NCBI RefSeq assembly: GCF_040654195.1
Contig: NZ_JBFAHM010000001.1
Coordinates: 496,001-560,000, forward strand
Direction: 5' to 3'
Source of the DNA: Hamadaea sp013361475
GTDB taxonomy: Bacteria > Actinomycetota > Actinomycetes > Mycobacteriales > Micromonosporaceae
Length of the DNA: 64,000 bases
The notes beneath the pieces were generated by a model that was not told where the DNA came from, ran no database searches, and was given only the letters and a program-made list of their open reading frames with translations. Positions within the stretch are counted from its first letter, which is position 1, and every line of letters starts with the position of its first letter. Shown in pieces: positions 24,674-33,818 of the stretch. Made by a program: the position numbers and the translations under genes.

Positions 24674-26217
24674 TGGACAACCTCACTCTGCCGCACCTGA
24701 ACTACGCGGCACTGGCGCCGATGCTGATCCTGTTCGGCGCGGCGTGCGTCGGGATCCTCGTCGACGCCTTCGTGCCGCGGAAGGGCCGGTACGGCGTACA
24801 GCTGATCGTGGCGCTGGCCGGACTGATCGCCGCGTTCTTCGCGATCATCGCCCGGATCGGCAAGGTGACCGCCGACAACGCGGTCACCGCCGGCGGCGCG
24901 GTCGCGGTGGACAAGGCGGCGCTCTTCCTGCAGGGCGCGATCGTGGTGCTGGGCGCGGTGGCGCTGCTCCTCATCGCGGAGCGCTCGCTGGAGCGGGGTG
25001 GCCCGTTCGTGGCCCAGGCCGCGATCACCGTCGGCTCCGAGGCCGACCAGCAGCAGGCCAAGACGGCGAACGGCGCGACGGAGACCTTCCCGCTCGCACT
25101 GTTCTCGCTGTCCGGCATGATGCTCTTCGTCGCCTCGAACGACCTGCTGACGATGTTCATCGCGCTCGAGGTCTTCTCGCTGCCGCTCTACCTGCTGTGC
25201 GCGCTGGCCCGTCGTCGGCGGCTGATCTCGCAGGAAGCCGCGCTGAAGTACTTCCTGCTCGGGGCGTACGCGTCGGCGTTCTTCCTGTTCGGCCTGGCGA
25301 TGCTCTACGGGTACGCCGGTGGCGTGGGCTTCGCCCAGATCCACGCGGCCGCCCAGGAGAGCAAGAACCCCGTCGTCCTCCTGTACGCCGGCCTGGCGCT
25401 GCTCTCCATCGGTCTGCTCTTCAAGGCCGCGGCGGCGCCGTTCCACGTCTGGACGCCGGACGTCTACCAGGGTGCGCCGACGCCGATCACCGCCCTGATG
25501 GCGGCGTGCACCAAGGTGGCAGCCTTCGGCGGTCTGCTGCGGGTGCTCTACGTCGGCTTCGACCGCGTCGAGTGGCAGTACGCCCCGATCATCTCCGCCG
25601 TGGCAGCACTCACCATGATCGTCGGGGCGATCCTCGCGGTCACTCAGACCGACATCAAGCGGCTGCTGGCGTACTCGGCGATCGCCAATGCCGGATATCT
25701 GCTGGTCGGTGTCATGGGCAGCAGCAAGGACGGGCTGTCGAGCGTCATGTTCTACCTCGTCGCGTACGGGTTCACGGTGATCGCGGCGTTCGCCGTGGTG
25801 ACCTTGGTCCGCGACGCCGACGGCGAGGCGACGCACCTGTCCCGCTGGGCCGGGCTCGGCCGCCGGTCGCCGTTCTACGCGACGGTCTTCACGGTGATCC
25901 TGCTGTCCTTCGCCGGTATCCCGCTGACCAGCGGCTTCACCGCGAAGTTCGCCGTCTTCTCGGCGGCCGGCGGCGGCGACCAGTCGTGGCTGATCATCGT
26001 CGGTGTGGTGAGCAGCATGATCCTCGCCTTCCCGTACCTGCGGGTGGTGGTCATGATGTGGCTGTCCGAGCCGGGCGAGTCCACGCCGTCGGTGTCCATC
26101 CCGGGCGCTCTCACGGCGGCCGCGCTCGTCATCGGCGTGGTCATCACGGTCGCGGCCGGCGTCGTGCCGCAGCCGCTCATCGAACTGACGACACAAGCGG
26201 CGAGTTTCGTCCGCTGA
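24673..26217 (+). CDS. nuoN: NADH-quinone oxidoreductase subunit N
   Basis: A 514-residue antiporter-like subunit and last gene of the operon. FIALEVFSLPLYLLCAL and AAAPFHVWTPDVYQGAPTPITALMA are diagnostic of NuoN. An insertion around 115-145 (SEADQQQAKTANGATETF) is typical of actinobacteria. A strong GC hairpin follows 14 bp after the stop. Confidence 0.96.
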   Translation: MDNLTLPHLNYAALAPMLILFGAACVGILVDAFVPRKGRYGVQLIVALAGLIAAFFAIIARIGKVTADNAVTAGGAVAVDKAALFLQGAIVVLGAVALLLIAERSLERGGPFVAQAAITVGSEADQQQAKTANGATETFPLALFSLSGMMLFVASNDLLTMFIALEVFSLPLYLLCALARRRRLISQEAALKYFLLGAYASAFFLFGLAMLYGYAGGVGFAQIHAAAQESKNPVVLLYAGLALLSIGLLFKAAAAPFHVWTPDVYQGAPTPITALMAACTKVAAFGGLLRVLYVGFDRVEWQYAPIISAVAALTMIVGAILAVTQTDIKRLLAYSAIANAGYLLVGVMGSSKDGLSSVMFYLVAYGFTVIAAFAVVTLVRDADGEATHLSRWAGLGRRSPFYATVFTVILLSFAGIPLTSGFTAKFAVFSAAGGGDQSWLIIVGVVSSMILAFPYLRVVVMMWLSEPGESTPSVSIPGALTAAALVIGVVITVAAGVVPQPLIELTTQAASFVR

Positions 26218-26230
26218 CGCCCAACACGAC

Positions 26231-26268
26231 CGCCCCCAGGGATGATCTGCTGATCAGCCCCGGGGGCG
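26231..26268 (+). terminator. Hairpin ending the nuo operon
   Basis: CGCCCCC (26231-26237) pairs with GGGGGCG (26262-26268), with an inner TGATC / GATCA stem. No U-tract, as is usual for high-GC terminators. Confidence 0.55.
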
Positions 26269-26326
26269 GACGCGTACGGGCAGGGGCATGCTGGACGGGG
26301 GACGGCAGTATGACAGGGTGGGGGAC

Positions 26327-27337
26327 GTGGTGAACACGGCTGGTGGACGAACGGGGCTCGGCTTCCCCGACTCCGAACTGGAGTCGGAGGTCACCGCCGC
26401 GCTCGTGCGGGTGGAGGATCGCATCGTCGAGGCGGTGGACAGCGCCGATCCGTTCGTGGCGGAGGCGGCGCGGCACCTGCTCGACGCCGGGGGCAAGCGC
26501 TTCCGGCCGCTCCTGGTCATCCTGACCGGCTACTTCGGCAAGCCCGATCCGGACCGGATCGCCGACGCCGGGGCGGTCATGGAGCTGACGCATCTGGCGA
26601 CGCTCTATCACGACGACGTGATGGACGAGGCGAAGCTGCGGCGCAGTGCGCCGAGCGCGAACGCTCGCTGGGGCAACTCGCTGGCCATCCTGGTCGGCGA
26701 CTACCTGTTCGCACGAGCCGCCGAGCTCGCGGCCAACCTCGGCACCGAGGCGGTCAAGCTCCAGGCCCAGACGTTCGCCCGGCTTGTGCACGGCCAGATC
26801 GCCGAGACCATCGGCCCGCGCGAGGCCGACCCGATCGACCACCATCTGCGTGTCCTGGCCGAGAAGACGGGTTCGTTGATCGCGACCTCGGCCCGGCTCG
26901 GCGGCATGGTGTCGGGGGTCGAGGAGCCGCTGCTCGGCGCGCTGAGCGAGTACGGCGAGACCATCGGCATCGCTTTCCAGCTCTCCGACGACCTGCTGGA
27001 CATCGCCAGCGAGTCCGCGCAGTCCGGCAAGACGCCGGGCACGGACCTGCGCGAAGGCGTGCCGACGCTGCCCGTCCTCTACGCGCTCGCGGACGAGGAC
27101 GCCTCGCCCGACGCCCAGCGCCTGCGCGAGATCCTCGCCCTCGGGCCGCTCACCGACGACGCTCTCCACGCGGAGGCGCTCGGCCTGCTGCGGGACTCGG
27201 CCGCGCTGAAGCGCGCCCGGCAGACAGTCCACGGGTACGCCGACAGAGCGCGCGACGCCTTGACGGCGCTACCGGACCTGCCCGCGCGGACGGCTCTGGC
27301 CGGGCTGTGCGACGTGGTGGCCGACCGGAGCAGCTGA
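26327..27337 (+). CDS. Polyprenyl diphosphate synthase
   Basis: A 336-residue trans-prenyltransferase. The first aspartate-rich motif is YHDDVMDEA (D96, D97, D100) and the second QLSDDLLDIA; GGKRFRPLL is the isopentenyl-diphosphate-binding segment. It most likely makes the long prenyl side chain of menaquinone, since it follows the nuo operon and menJ/menG lie just before it (from memory, M. tuberculosis also keeps such a gene, grcC1, beside menJ). Chain length cannot be read by eye. The start is GTG 26327 or 26330, with a G-rich ribosome site (GGGTGGGGGA); an ATG at 26288 is in frame but less likely. Confidence 0.85.
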   Translation: MVNTAGGRTGLGFPDSELESEVTAALVRVEDRIVEAVDSADPFVAEAARHLLDAGGKRFRPLLVILTGYFGKPDPDRIADAGAVMELTHLATLYHDDVMDEAKLRRSAPSANARWGNSLAILVGDYLFARAAELAANLGTEAVKLQAQTFARLVHGQIAETIGPREADPIDHHLRVLAEKTGSLIATSARLGGMVSGVEEPLLGALSEYGETIGIAFQLSDDLLDIASESAQSGKTPGTDLREGVPTLPVLYALADEDASPDAQRLREILALGPLTDDALHAEALGLLRDSAALKRARQTVHGYADRARDALTALPDLPARTALAGLCDVVADRSS

Positions 27338-27344
27338 GCCGGCG

Positions 27345-28148
27345 TCAGAAGGTGATGGGGGTAGGCGCTCCGGTCTGAGTGAGCGCCTGCCGCAGGTGCA
27401 GCGCGGTCTGCTGCAGCCGGGTGCGGACCAGGGTCGCCTTCTTCTGCAGGTCCCCGGCCGGCGTGGCACAGGCGATCACGAATCGCTGACTCTCGTCGCG
27501 ATGCGTCCGGATGAGGACCGAGCCGCAGGCCATCTCGGGGCGGTACTGCGCGATCTCGATCTGCATGCCGAGGCGTTCACCTCGAGCCAGGTCGGCCTCC
27601 AGGGTCTGCACCGACACCAGGGTGTTCCGAGTGAATCTCCGGAGCCCGGACAACTCCAGGTAACGGCGTCGCTGCACCGGGTTGAGCGTATTGAGCAGTG
27701 ATTTGCCGAGCGCCGTCGCGTGCGCTCCCTCGTCGAAGCCGGGCACGAGGTCTTCGACGTACGGCGAGTTGCGCCCTTCGGCCACGGCGGTGATGACGAT
27801 CCGCTTGTCGACGAAGCTGCCCAGGAAGTGGCTGTAGCCGGACTCCCAGGCGGCGCGGCGGAGCACCTCGCCGACGGCGCTGGGACCACGGAAGGCGTTG
27901 ACCAACTCCCGGAACCGGTCGGCGACCTCCAGCCCCGTCGTGTACGCCCCGTCGGAGAGCCGTGTCAGGTATCCCTCGTAGTGCAGCGTCCGAACCAAGT
28001 GGTACGCGCTCGTCGCGCTCATGTCGCAGCGGTTGGCGATCTGTTTGACCGACAGTCCGGTGGGCTCGCGCCCGACGGCTTCCAGGATCCGTAGCGCCCG
28101 GGAGACGCTCTGCACGAGATTCGGCGGCTCCGCCCGGGGCTCACGCAT
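27345..28148 (-). CDS. IclR-family transcriptional regulator
   Basis: A 267-residue regulator with an N-terminal winged helix-turn-helix (about 12-70; SRALRILEAVGREPTGLSVK, then ATSAYHLVRTL as recognition helix) and a C-terminal IclR ligand-binding domain (about 85-255). GFDEGAHATALGKSLL is the family signature. IclR proteins sense small acids or aromatics; the ligand here is unknown. GAGGAGAGG precedes the ATG. It converges on the polyprenyl synthase with 7 bp between stops and lies downstream of phoX on the same strand, so it may or may not regulate phoX. Confidence 0.85.
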   Translation of the reverse strand: MREPRAEPPNLVQSVSRALRILEAVGREPTGLSVKQIANRCDMSATSAYHLVRTLHYEGYLTRLSDGAYTTGLEVADRFRELVNAFRGPSAVGEVLRRAAWESGYSHFLGSFVDKRIVITAVAEGRNSPYVEDLVPGFDEGAHATALGKSLLNTLNPVQRRRYLELSGLRRFTRNTLVSVQTLEADLARGERLGMQIEIAQYRPEMACGSVLIRTHRDESQRFVIACATPAGDLQKKATLVRTRLQQTALHLRQALTQTGAPTPITF

Positions 28149-28212
28149 GGCCTCTCCTCAATCACGGTGGGTGACATCGGCTTCCGGTCTTCAAGAATAG
28201 GCGGAAACAGGT

Positions 28213-28254
28213 GTGGCAGTCGACGCCCTCAACGAGAAGAGCGCCGACTGCCAC
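28213..28254 (-). terminator. Hairpin after phoX
   Basis: GTGGCAGTCG (28213-28222) and CGACTGCCAC (28245-28254) are perfect complements, and pairing extends inward with one mismatch and G-U pairs. It lies 23 bp after the phoX stop on the minus strand. Confidence 0.55.
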
Positions 28255-28277
28255 GAAGGTTTGTCGGGAATGGATGG

Positions 28278-30371
28278 TTAGCGGCCGATCGATCGGCCGT
28301 CCGGGTGCCACACGACCGCGATGCCAGGCTTCGCGTGGTCGCCGTCGGGCCACACCGAGGCCGGGCGGTCCCAGCTGGCTCCGCTGATCTCGCCCGGGTG
28401 CTGGACGGCGACGAACAGCGACTCGCCGTCGCCGGTCAGCGCCGGGCCGCAGGTCTCCGCGCCCTTCGGGACGGTGAGGAACTGCTTGAGATGCCCGGCC
28501 TCCGGACCCGACAGCGGCACGGCGAACAAGCCGTCGTTGGTGCCGAAGGCGTTGCCGTCGGTGGAGATCCACAGATTGCCGGAGCGGTCGAACATGACGT
28601 TGTCGGGGCAGGAGATGCGGGAGACCTTGGTCTTGTCGTAGCCGGCGAAGTAGGTCGCCGGGTCGGCGGGATCGCCGCAGACGATCGGAATCGACCAGGT
28701 GAAGGTCGTGCCGGCGTGGTTGCCCCCGTCCTCGACCAACTCCAGGATGTGCCCGTGCTTGTTGACGTTGCGCGGGTTCACCTCGTCCGCGGGCGCCTTG
28801 TCGGCCGTGCCGCGCTGGGTGTTGTTGGTCAGCGCGACGTAGATGCGCCCGGTGACCGGGTTGGCCTCGACGTCCTCCGGACGGTCCATCTTGGTCGGCC
28901 CGATCTTGTCGGCGGCCAGGCGGGTGTGCACCAGCACCTGCTCGACGGTCATGCCCTCGACCATCGACCGGTTGTCCCGGACCAGCGGCAGCCAGACGCC
29001 CGAGCCGTCGAACGCGCCGTCGCCGGGCAGCCTGCCGGAGCCGTCGATGTCGGCGGCGCTGGTGTAGCGGAACTTCGCGACGTAGAGGTCACCCGACTCC
29101 AGCAGGGTCAGGTTGTGCCGCTTGTCGCCCGGCCGGTACCGCTTGTGGGAGACGAACTTGTAGAGGTAGTCGAAGCGCTCGTCGTCGCCCATGTAGACGG
29201 CCACCCGGCCGTCCGGTGCGATCACGATGTTCGCGGCCTCATGCTTGAACCGGCCCAACGCGGTGTGCTTGCGCGGGGTGGAGTCCGGGTCGAACGGATC
29301 CACCTCGACGATCCAGCCGAACCGGTTGGCCTCGTTCGGAGTGACCGTGAGATCGAAGCGGGGGTCGGCCTTGTCCCACATCCGGGAACCGGACGGGTAG
29401 CGGACCGCCGTGCTGATGCCGTACCGGTCGAGGCTGTCCTTGGCCTCCTCGGGCGCGCCGTCGGCGCCGACGAAGTACTGGTTGAAGTTCTCCTCGCCGG
29501 ACAGCACCGTGCCCCACGGCGTGACGCCGCCGGAGCAGTTGTTGAGGGTGCCGATGACGGTCCGGCCCGCCGGGTCCGCCGCCGTACGCACCGACGCCGT
29601 GCCGGCGACGGGTCCGGTCAGCCGGAACTTCGTCGAGAGAGCGGTGATCCGGCGGTTGTAGGCGCGCCGGCCGTGGGTCACGGGACGCCACTGGCCGGTG
29701 CCCAGCACCCGCTCGATCTCCACCACGGACATGCCGTGCGCGGCGATCGCCGTCTTCTGCTGCTCGACCGTGAGGTTCGCCAGCCCGGTGAACCCCGGGA
29801 ACATGAGCTCCTCGTTGGTGTACTCGTGGTTGCACACGAGCAGCGCGTGCCGGTCGGAGTGGTCCAGCGGCAGGATCGCGACGAAGTCGTTGTTGTAGCC
29901 GAACTGCTTCTCCTGCGCGGCCGGCGACTGCTGGTACGCGTCGAAGGCGGGCGCACCCGGCACGACGGCGTCGCCCCAGCGGATCACGACGCTCTGGGCG
30001 TACCCGGCGGCGACGGTCAGCGCGTCGGCGGTGTTCGGTTCGACGGCGCCGAAGGTCAACGGTTGCGGACCCCGGCCCGGCCGCCAGCCGTTCGCCGCGC
30101 TCTCGGCCTCACCGGATGCGGCGGACGCGGCCTCCGGCGCCCCGGCGACCCCGGCTCCGGCCAGGCCCAGCACGATCGCACCGGCACCCGCCGCCTGCAG
30201 CACCCCCCGCCGCGAGACCTCGGCCCGGGCCATGTCACCGAAGTACTCGTTGCCTGACTCGTTCGGCACCGGGTGGTCGCACGCGTTGCCACAGCGATAG
30301 AGGCACGTCATGGCGGACCGGCTGCCGCCGCTGTGCCCGGTGCTAAGCAGTGGGAGAGGTTTCCGTGTCAT
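28278..30371 (-). CDS. phoX: PhoX-family alkaline phosphatase (DUF839), Tat-exported
   Basis: A 697-residue secreted phosphatase of the calcium/iron-dependent PhoX family, which releases phosphate from organic esters outside the cell. Beta-propeller signatures visible include NNCSGGVTPWGTVLSGEENFNQYF and KHGHILELVEDGG. The twin-arginine signal is SRRGVLQAAGAGAIVLGLAG with R54 and R55, unusually deep: about 50 residues precede it, including a CLYRCGNACDHPVPN motif. ATG 30371 is chosen because it begins this N-terminus and is 8 nt behind a TAGCGT box. Its first 29 bp overlap the end of rarD. Confidence 0.85.
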   Translation of the reverse strand: MTRKPLPLLSTGHSGGSRSAMTCLYRCGNACDHPVPNESGNEYFGDMARAEVSRRGVLQAAGAGAIVLGLAGAGVAGAPEAASAASGEAESAANGWRPGRGPQPLTFGAVEPNTADALTVAAGYAQSVVIRWGDAVVPGAPAFDAYQQSPAAQEKQFGYNNDFVAILPLDHSDRHALLVCNHEYTNEELMFPGFTGLANLTVEQQKTAIAAHGMSVVEIERVLGTGQWRPVTHGRRAYNRRITALSTKFRLTGPVAGTASVRTAADPAGRTVIGTLNNCSGGVTPWGTVLSGEENFNQYFVGADGAPEEAKDSLDRYGISTAVRYPSGSRMWDKADPRFDLTVTPNEANRFGWIVEVDPFDPDSTPRKHTALGRFKHEAANIVIAPDGRVAVYMGDDERFDYLYKFVSHKRYRPGDKRHNLTLLESGDLYVAKFRYTSAADIDGSGRLPGDGAFDGSGVWLPLVRDNRSMVEGMTVEQVLVHTRLAADKIGPTKMDRPEDVEANPVTGRIYVALTNNTQRGTADKAPADEVNPRNVNKHGHILELVEDGGNHAGTTFTWSIPIVCGDPADPATYFAGYDKTKVSRISCPDNVMFDRSGNLWISTDGNAFGTNDGLFAVPLSGPEAGHLKQFLTVPKGAETCGPALTGDGESLFVAVQHPGEISGASWDRPASVWPDGDHAKPGIAVVWHPDGRSIGR

Positions 30372-31302
30372 GAGGCCGGACGCTAGGGGCGACAGGTGAT
30401 CCACCGTCGGCCGCCGCGTGAACGGCGATTGAACGCTGCCTGGTCAGGTGGGCGAAGCCGTCCGCGCTGAAGATGCCCAGAGCCAGCCAGACCAGGGCGA
30501 AACCGATCCACCGGGCGGTCGGCATCGGCTCGTGGAACCAGAAGACGCCCAGTCCGAACTGGATGATCGGGCCGATGTACTGGAGCATTCCGATGCCGTA
30601 CAGCGGGATCCGGTTGGCCGCTCCGGCGAACATCATCAGCGGAACCACGGTCGCGATGCCCGAGAAGACGAGCAGCGAGGTGTGCAGCGTCCCGGCCGAG
30701 CCGAACGAGCCGTCGCGCAGGGTCATCAGGTAGACCAGTGCGGGGAGGGCCAGTACCGCCGACTCCAGCAGCAGCCCGTCGGCCGGCGGGAGGCCCACCC
30801 GCTTCTTGACCAGTCCGTACAGGCCGAACGAGCAGGCCAGAGTCAACGCGATCCAAGGCAGCCGCCCGTAGTCGACGGCGAGCACGACGACCGAGACGAC
30901 ACCGACCCCGACGGCGAGCCACTGCCCTCGGCGAAGGCGCTCATGCAGCACAACGACGCCGAGCATGATGACCACGAGCGGGGTGATGAAGTAGCCCAGC
31001 GCGGTCTCGACGACTCGGGAGCTGTTCACGCCGTAGATGTAGGTGCCCCAGTTGACCGCGATGAGCGTGGCGGCGAGCGCCATCGCCGCCAGCCGTTTGG
31101 GCTGTCGTCGAAGTCCGGCCACAGCCCGCCACCGACCCAGGACCGTCGCGATGAGGGTGACGGTCGCCAGGGACCACACCACCCGGTGCGCGAGGATCTC
31201 CACCGCCCCGGCCGCCTGGAGGTGCTTGAAGTAGAGGGGAAAGAACCCCCACATCACGTACGCCCCGATGCCCAGGAGGTAGCCACGACGGACTTCGTTC
31301 AC
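30343..31302 (-). CDS. rarD: EamA-family transporter, RarD type
   Basis: A 319-residue drug/metabolite transporter with ten predicted helices. The N-terminus (RRGYLLGIGAYVMWGFFPLYFKHL), AHRVVWSL and LQYIGPIIQFGLGVFWFHEPM are typical of RarD proteins. Substrate is unknown; the E. coli member was linked to chloramphenicol resistance only by name. The GTG start has TAGGGT 6 nt upstream. The 3' end overlaps phoX by 29 bp on the same strand. Confidence 0.85.
   Translation of the reverse strand: MNEVRRGYLLGIGAYVMWGFFPLYFKHLQAAGAVEILAHRVVWSLATVTLIATVLGRWRAVAGLRRQPKRLAAMALAATLIAVNWGTYIYGVNSSRVVETALGYFITPLVVIMLGVVVLHERLRRGQWLAVGVGVVSVVVLAVDYGRLPWIALTLACSFGLYGLVKKRVGLPPADGLLLESAVLALPALVYLMTLRDGSFGSAGTLHTSLLVFSGIATVVPLMMFAGAANRIPLYGIGMLQYIGPIIQFGLGVFWFHEPMPTARWIGFALVWLALGIFSADGFAHLTRQRSIAVHAAADGGSPVAPSVRPHDTETSPTA
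30380..30385 (-). promoter_or_regulatory. Leaderless-type -10 box of phoX
   Basis: On the minus strand TAGCGT lies 8 nt before the ATG at 30371, inside the 3' end of rarD. No Pho-box repeat was recognised. Confidence 0.4.
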
Positions 31303-31308
31303 CGGCCA

Positions 31309-31314
31309 ACCCTA
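31309..31314 (-). promoter_or_regulatory. Leaderless-type -10 box of rarD
   Basis: On the minus strand TAGGGT lies 6 nt before the GTG at 31302. Confidence 0.45.
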
Positions 31315-31388
31315 TGCCTGACGAGGCGTACGTGATGATCACCGTGTCCTCCGTCACCGGGGACCGCGGTGGGCGTACCAGCGGATTG

Positions 31389-31763
31389 TCAGTCCTTGTC
31401 GCGGACGGCGAGGTTGACCACCCAGCTGATGAGCCCGACGACCAGGGCGCCGAGCACCGCGGACAGGAAGTTGTCGACGTGGAACGGCAGACCGAGCTGG
31501 CCGGCGATCCAACTCGCGAGCAGGAACAACAGGCCGTTGACGACGAGCGCGATCAGACCGAGGGTGAACACGTAGAACGCGCAGCCGACGGTCTTGACGA
31601 TCGGCCGCAACACCGCGTTGACCACGCCGAAGATCGCGGCGACCGCGACTACCGTGCCGATCTGCCCGAGGACCGAGTCGGTGGTGAGCCGGATGCCACT
31701 GATCAGGAGCGTGGCGATCCACAGTGCGACCGCGCTGACCGCCAACCGGAGGAGGATGCCCAT
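31389..31763 (-). CDS. Holin-like small membrane protein (phage holin family 4)
   Basis: A 124-residue protein made almost entirely of four hydrophobic helices, with the family's FGVVNAVLRPIVK segment between helices 2 and 3 and a charged end (AVRDKD). Annotated in databases as phage holin family 4 superfamily IV, but these are chromosomal membrane proteins of unknown function with no lysis genes near. Nothing phage-like surrounds it. Confidence 0.75.
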   Translation of the reverse strand: MGILLRLAVSAVALWIATLLISGIRLTTDSVLGQIGTVVAVAAIFGVVNAVLRPIVKTVGCAFYVFTLGLIALVVNGLLFLLASWIAGQLGLPFHVDNFLSAVLGALVVGLISWVVNLAVRDKD

Positions 31764-31822
31764 CCGCGCATAGTGCCATAAGGCCGCACAACCGGCGATA
31801 CCCTAGTTCACCGCGAATCCCG

Positions 31823-33640
31823 TTACGCCAGCAGCTGTTGCTCCATCGGCGCGGTGCCGAGCGAGGCCCAGCGCACCGAACGGCGATGCACCACACCGAT
31901 CAGGCCGGGCACCGGACGGCTGAGCGCCTCCCGCTGGTTGTCGCTGAGGCCCAGGACGGAGACGGCCAGCGCGGCCGCCTCGGCCGTCGTGGGCTGCAGC
32001 AACGCGATGTCGGCGTGCCCGAGCGCGTCGATGTCCACAGGGGACAGATCCTCCCGGACCACCAGTGTCGTCTGCCAGGGGTGACCCGGGGTCCGATCCG
32101 CGCCCACCGGGCCGACGTCGACCACCATCATCAGCGGCCGCAGCTGGGTCGCCGGCGGGACCGCGAGCGGCTGCCCGGGCGCGACGATGGCCAGCGAGTC
32201 GTTGGGGCCGCCCAGGTTACGGAAGAACCGCTCCCAGGCCGGCGGACGGGCCGTCTGCACGACCACCCGGGCACCCAGCGCCAGGGCGCGCAGCGTCAGC
32301 AACTGGGCCGACTGGACGCCGCCCACGAGCATCGCCCGCGTCGCCAGCGGCCGGAAGATGCGCACCGAGACCGGTTCGCGGCGGCGGTTCGGGCCGACCA
32401 TCAGGCCGGCCGAGCCGATCGGCGTACGCATCATGGTCAGCGGGGCGGCCGGCCGGGAGAGGCCGTGCTCCACCTCGGTCGGCATGTCGGCCGGGGCCGA
32501 GCCGCCCAGCGGCAGCGAGTCGCAGAGGCCCTCGAGGTGCTCGCCGTCGAGACGGTGAGCGGCGGCGCGATCCGCGCCGAGGACGCGATGCAGCGCCGTG
32601 TCCGCCTGCGTGAGACTCGTCGCGTCCGCTGCGGTCACCCGGACCACCAGGTCGGTACGCATCTCGGCGGCCTCGCCGGCGGTCCAGGGCCCGGCCGTGA
32701 GGCTGACCGTCACCGCCCGGGCCGGGATCGCCATCAGCCGGGGCACCAGGTCCCGCGCGGCCTCGGTCCGCAGGTCCGGCCACCGGCGCACGCGGTAGCA
32801 CGCGTGGAGAAGACCGCCCGCCATGACGCCCGACCAGACCTCGCGGACCGGGTTGGCGCCGTCGTGCGCGGAGAGTTCCAGGACGGTACGCAACGCGGCG
32901 TCGTCGTCGAGCACCCGGCTGGGAATCGTGTCCAGCTTGCGGCGGACCTTCCGGATCACGCCGCTGAGCGCCCGGCGCAGGTCGGCTTCCTCCCAGCCCT
33001 CGGCGGCCGGCACGTGTACCGCGATCAGCATGCGCTCGGAGGCGGGCAGCCGGCCCTCGGTGAGCTGCCGGTACGCCTGGGCGGGGGCGCCAGGCCCGCC
33101 GACCGGGACGGACGCGTAGACGAGCTGGACCCGGAACCGGGGCGTGTTCGGCGCGGGCGGCGGCAGCAGGCTCGCCGGTGAGGGCACGGAGAGCAGGCCG
33201 CTCGGCAGCAGGGTGTCGTCGCCGATCTCGAGGACCGCGGTCAGCCCTTCTTCGTAGGCGATCACCGCGCCCGGTTCGCCGTCGAGTTCCATCATGTCGA
33301 TGACGGCTCCCGGCCGGATGAACTGAAGCAGCGCGGAGGCGTCGGAGCCGGGCGCCAGGCTGCGGCGGTGCGTCCGGTAGCTCAGCCAGATGCGCACCCA
33401 CTGGAACAGCCAGCGACCGCGCAGCCGAGCCCAGGCCAGCACGATGAGGGCGGCTGCGACGACGGCCAGGCCGATGGTGGGCAGCATCCCCCAGATGAGG
33501 CCGAGGAGCAGCAGCGCCACTGCCAGCTCGGTGGCCACGATCTGGCCACTGTGGACACGGTTGGGGTTGCCGCGCCGCTGCGCGCCCCCGGTCACCGTCG
33601 GCTGAAGGGACGTCGGTGAATGCACCACGCCGACCGTCAT
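31823..33640 (-). CDS. eccE: Type VII secretion protein EccE
   Basis: A 605-residue peripheral membrane component of the ESX secretion complex. Two helices lie at about 35-70 (VATELAVALLLLGLIWGMLP then IGLAVVAAALIVLAWARL), followed by a large cytoplasmic domain of the EccE family (RGRWLFQWVRIWLSYRTHRR onwards). The ATG has GGGGGAGG upstream. It is divergent from eccB across a 178-bp region. The paired long open frame on the plus strand (31838-33181) is an antisense shadow. Confidence 0.8.
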   Translation of the reverse strand: MTVGVVHSPTSLQPTVTGGAQRRGNPNRVHSGQIVATELAVALLLLGLIWGMLPTIGLAVVAAALIVLAWARLRGRWLFQWVRIWLSYRTHRRSLAPGSDASALLQFIRPGAVIDMMELDGEPGAVIAYEEGLTAVLEIGDDTLLPSGLLSVPSPASLLPPPAPNTPRFRVQLVYASVPVGGPGAPAQAYRQLTEGRLPASERMLIAVHVPAAEGWEEADLRRALSGVIRKVRRKLDTIPSRVLDDDAALRTVLELSAHDGANPVREVWSGVMAGGLLHACYRVRRWPDLRTEAARDLVPRLMAIPARAVTVSLTAGPWTAGEAAEMRTDLVVRVTAADATSLTQADTALHRVLGADRAAAHRLDGEHLEGLCDSLPLGGSAPADMPTEVEHGLSRPAAPLTMMRTPIGSAGLMVGPNRRREPVSVRIFRPLATRAMLVGGVQSAQLLTLRALALGARVVVQTARPPAWERFFRNLGGPNDSLAIVAPGQPLAVPPATQLRPLMMVVDVGPVGADRTPGHPWQTTLVVREDLSPVDIDALGHADIALLQPTTAEAAALAVSVLGLSDNQREALSRPVPGLIGVVHRRSVRWASLGTAPMEQQLLA

Positions 33641-33818
33641 CCGGTTCGCCTCCCCCTGGTCCGCCCGCCCCGGTCAGCCCGGTGAACGGGTGATCCCGCC
33701 GACGCATCGAGGTGGGTCGGCGGCAAGTTCCTACGGCCGCCTATCCTAACCGGGGAACGCCTTGCGTGAGCCGCCGGAAGTCCAGTCGGTGGGTTCTTGC
33801 GTCACTTGGGGAGGGACG
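33641..33818. promoter_or_regulatory. Divergent eccE/eccB promoter region
   Basis: 178 bp with no gene. TATCCT at 33742-33747 is a reasonable -10 for eccB, leaving a leader of about 65 nt with GGGGAGGGA before the ATG. No operator repeat is obvious. Confidence 0.4.

Noticed and set aside
31389..31763. Prophage remnant, suggested by the holin-like protein
   Set aside because: No integrase, endolysin, structural genes or attachment-site repeats nearby; this family is common in chromosomes.
31838..33181. 447-codon frame opposite eccE
   Set aside because: Low-complexity Arg/Gly/His composition; an antisense shadow of eccE.
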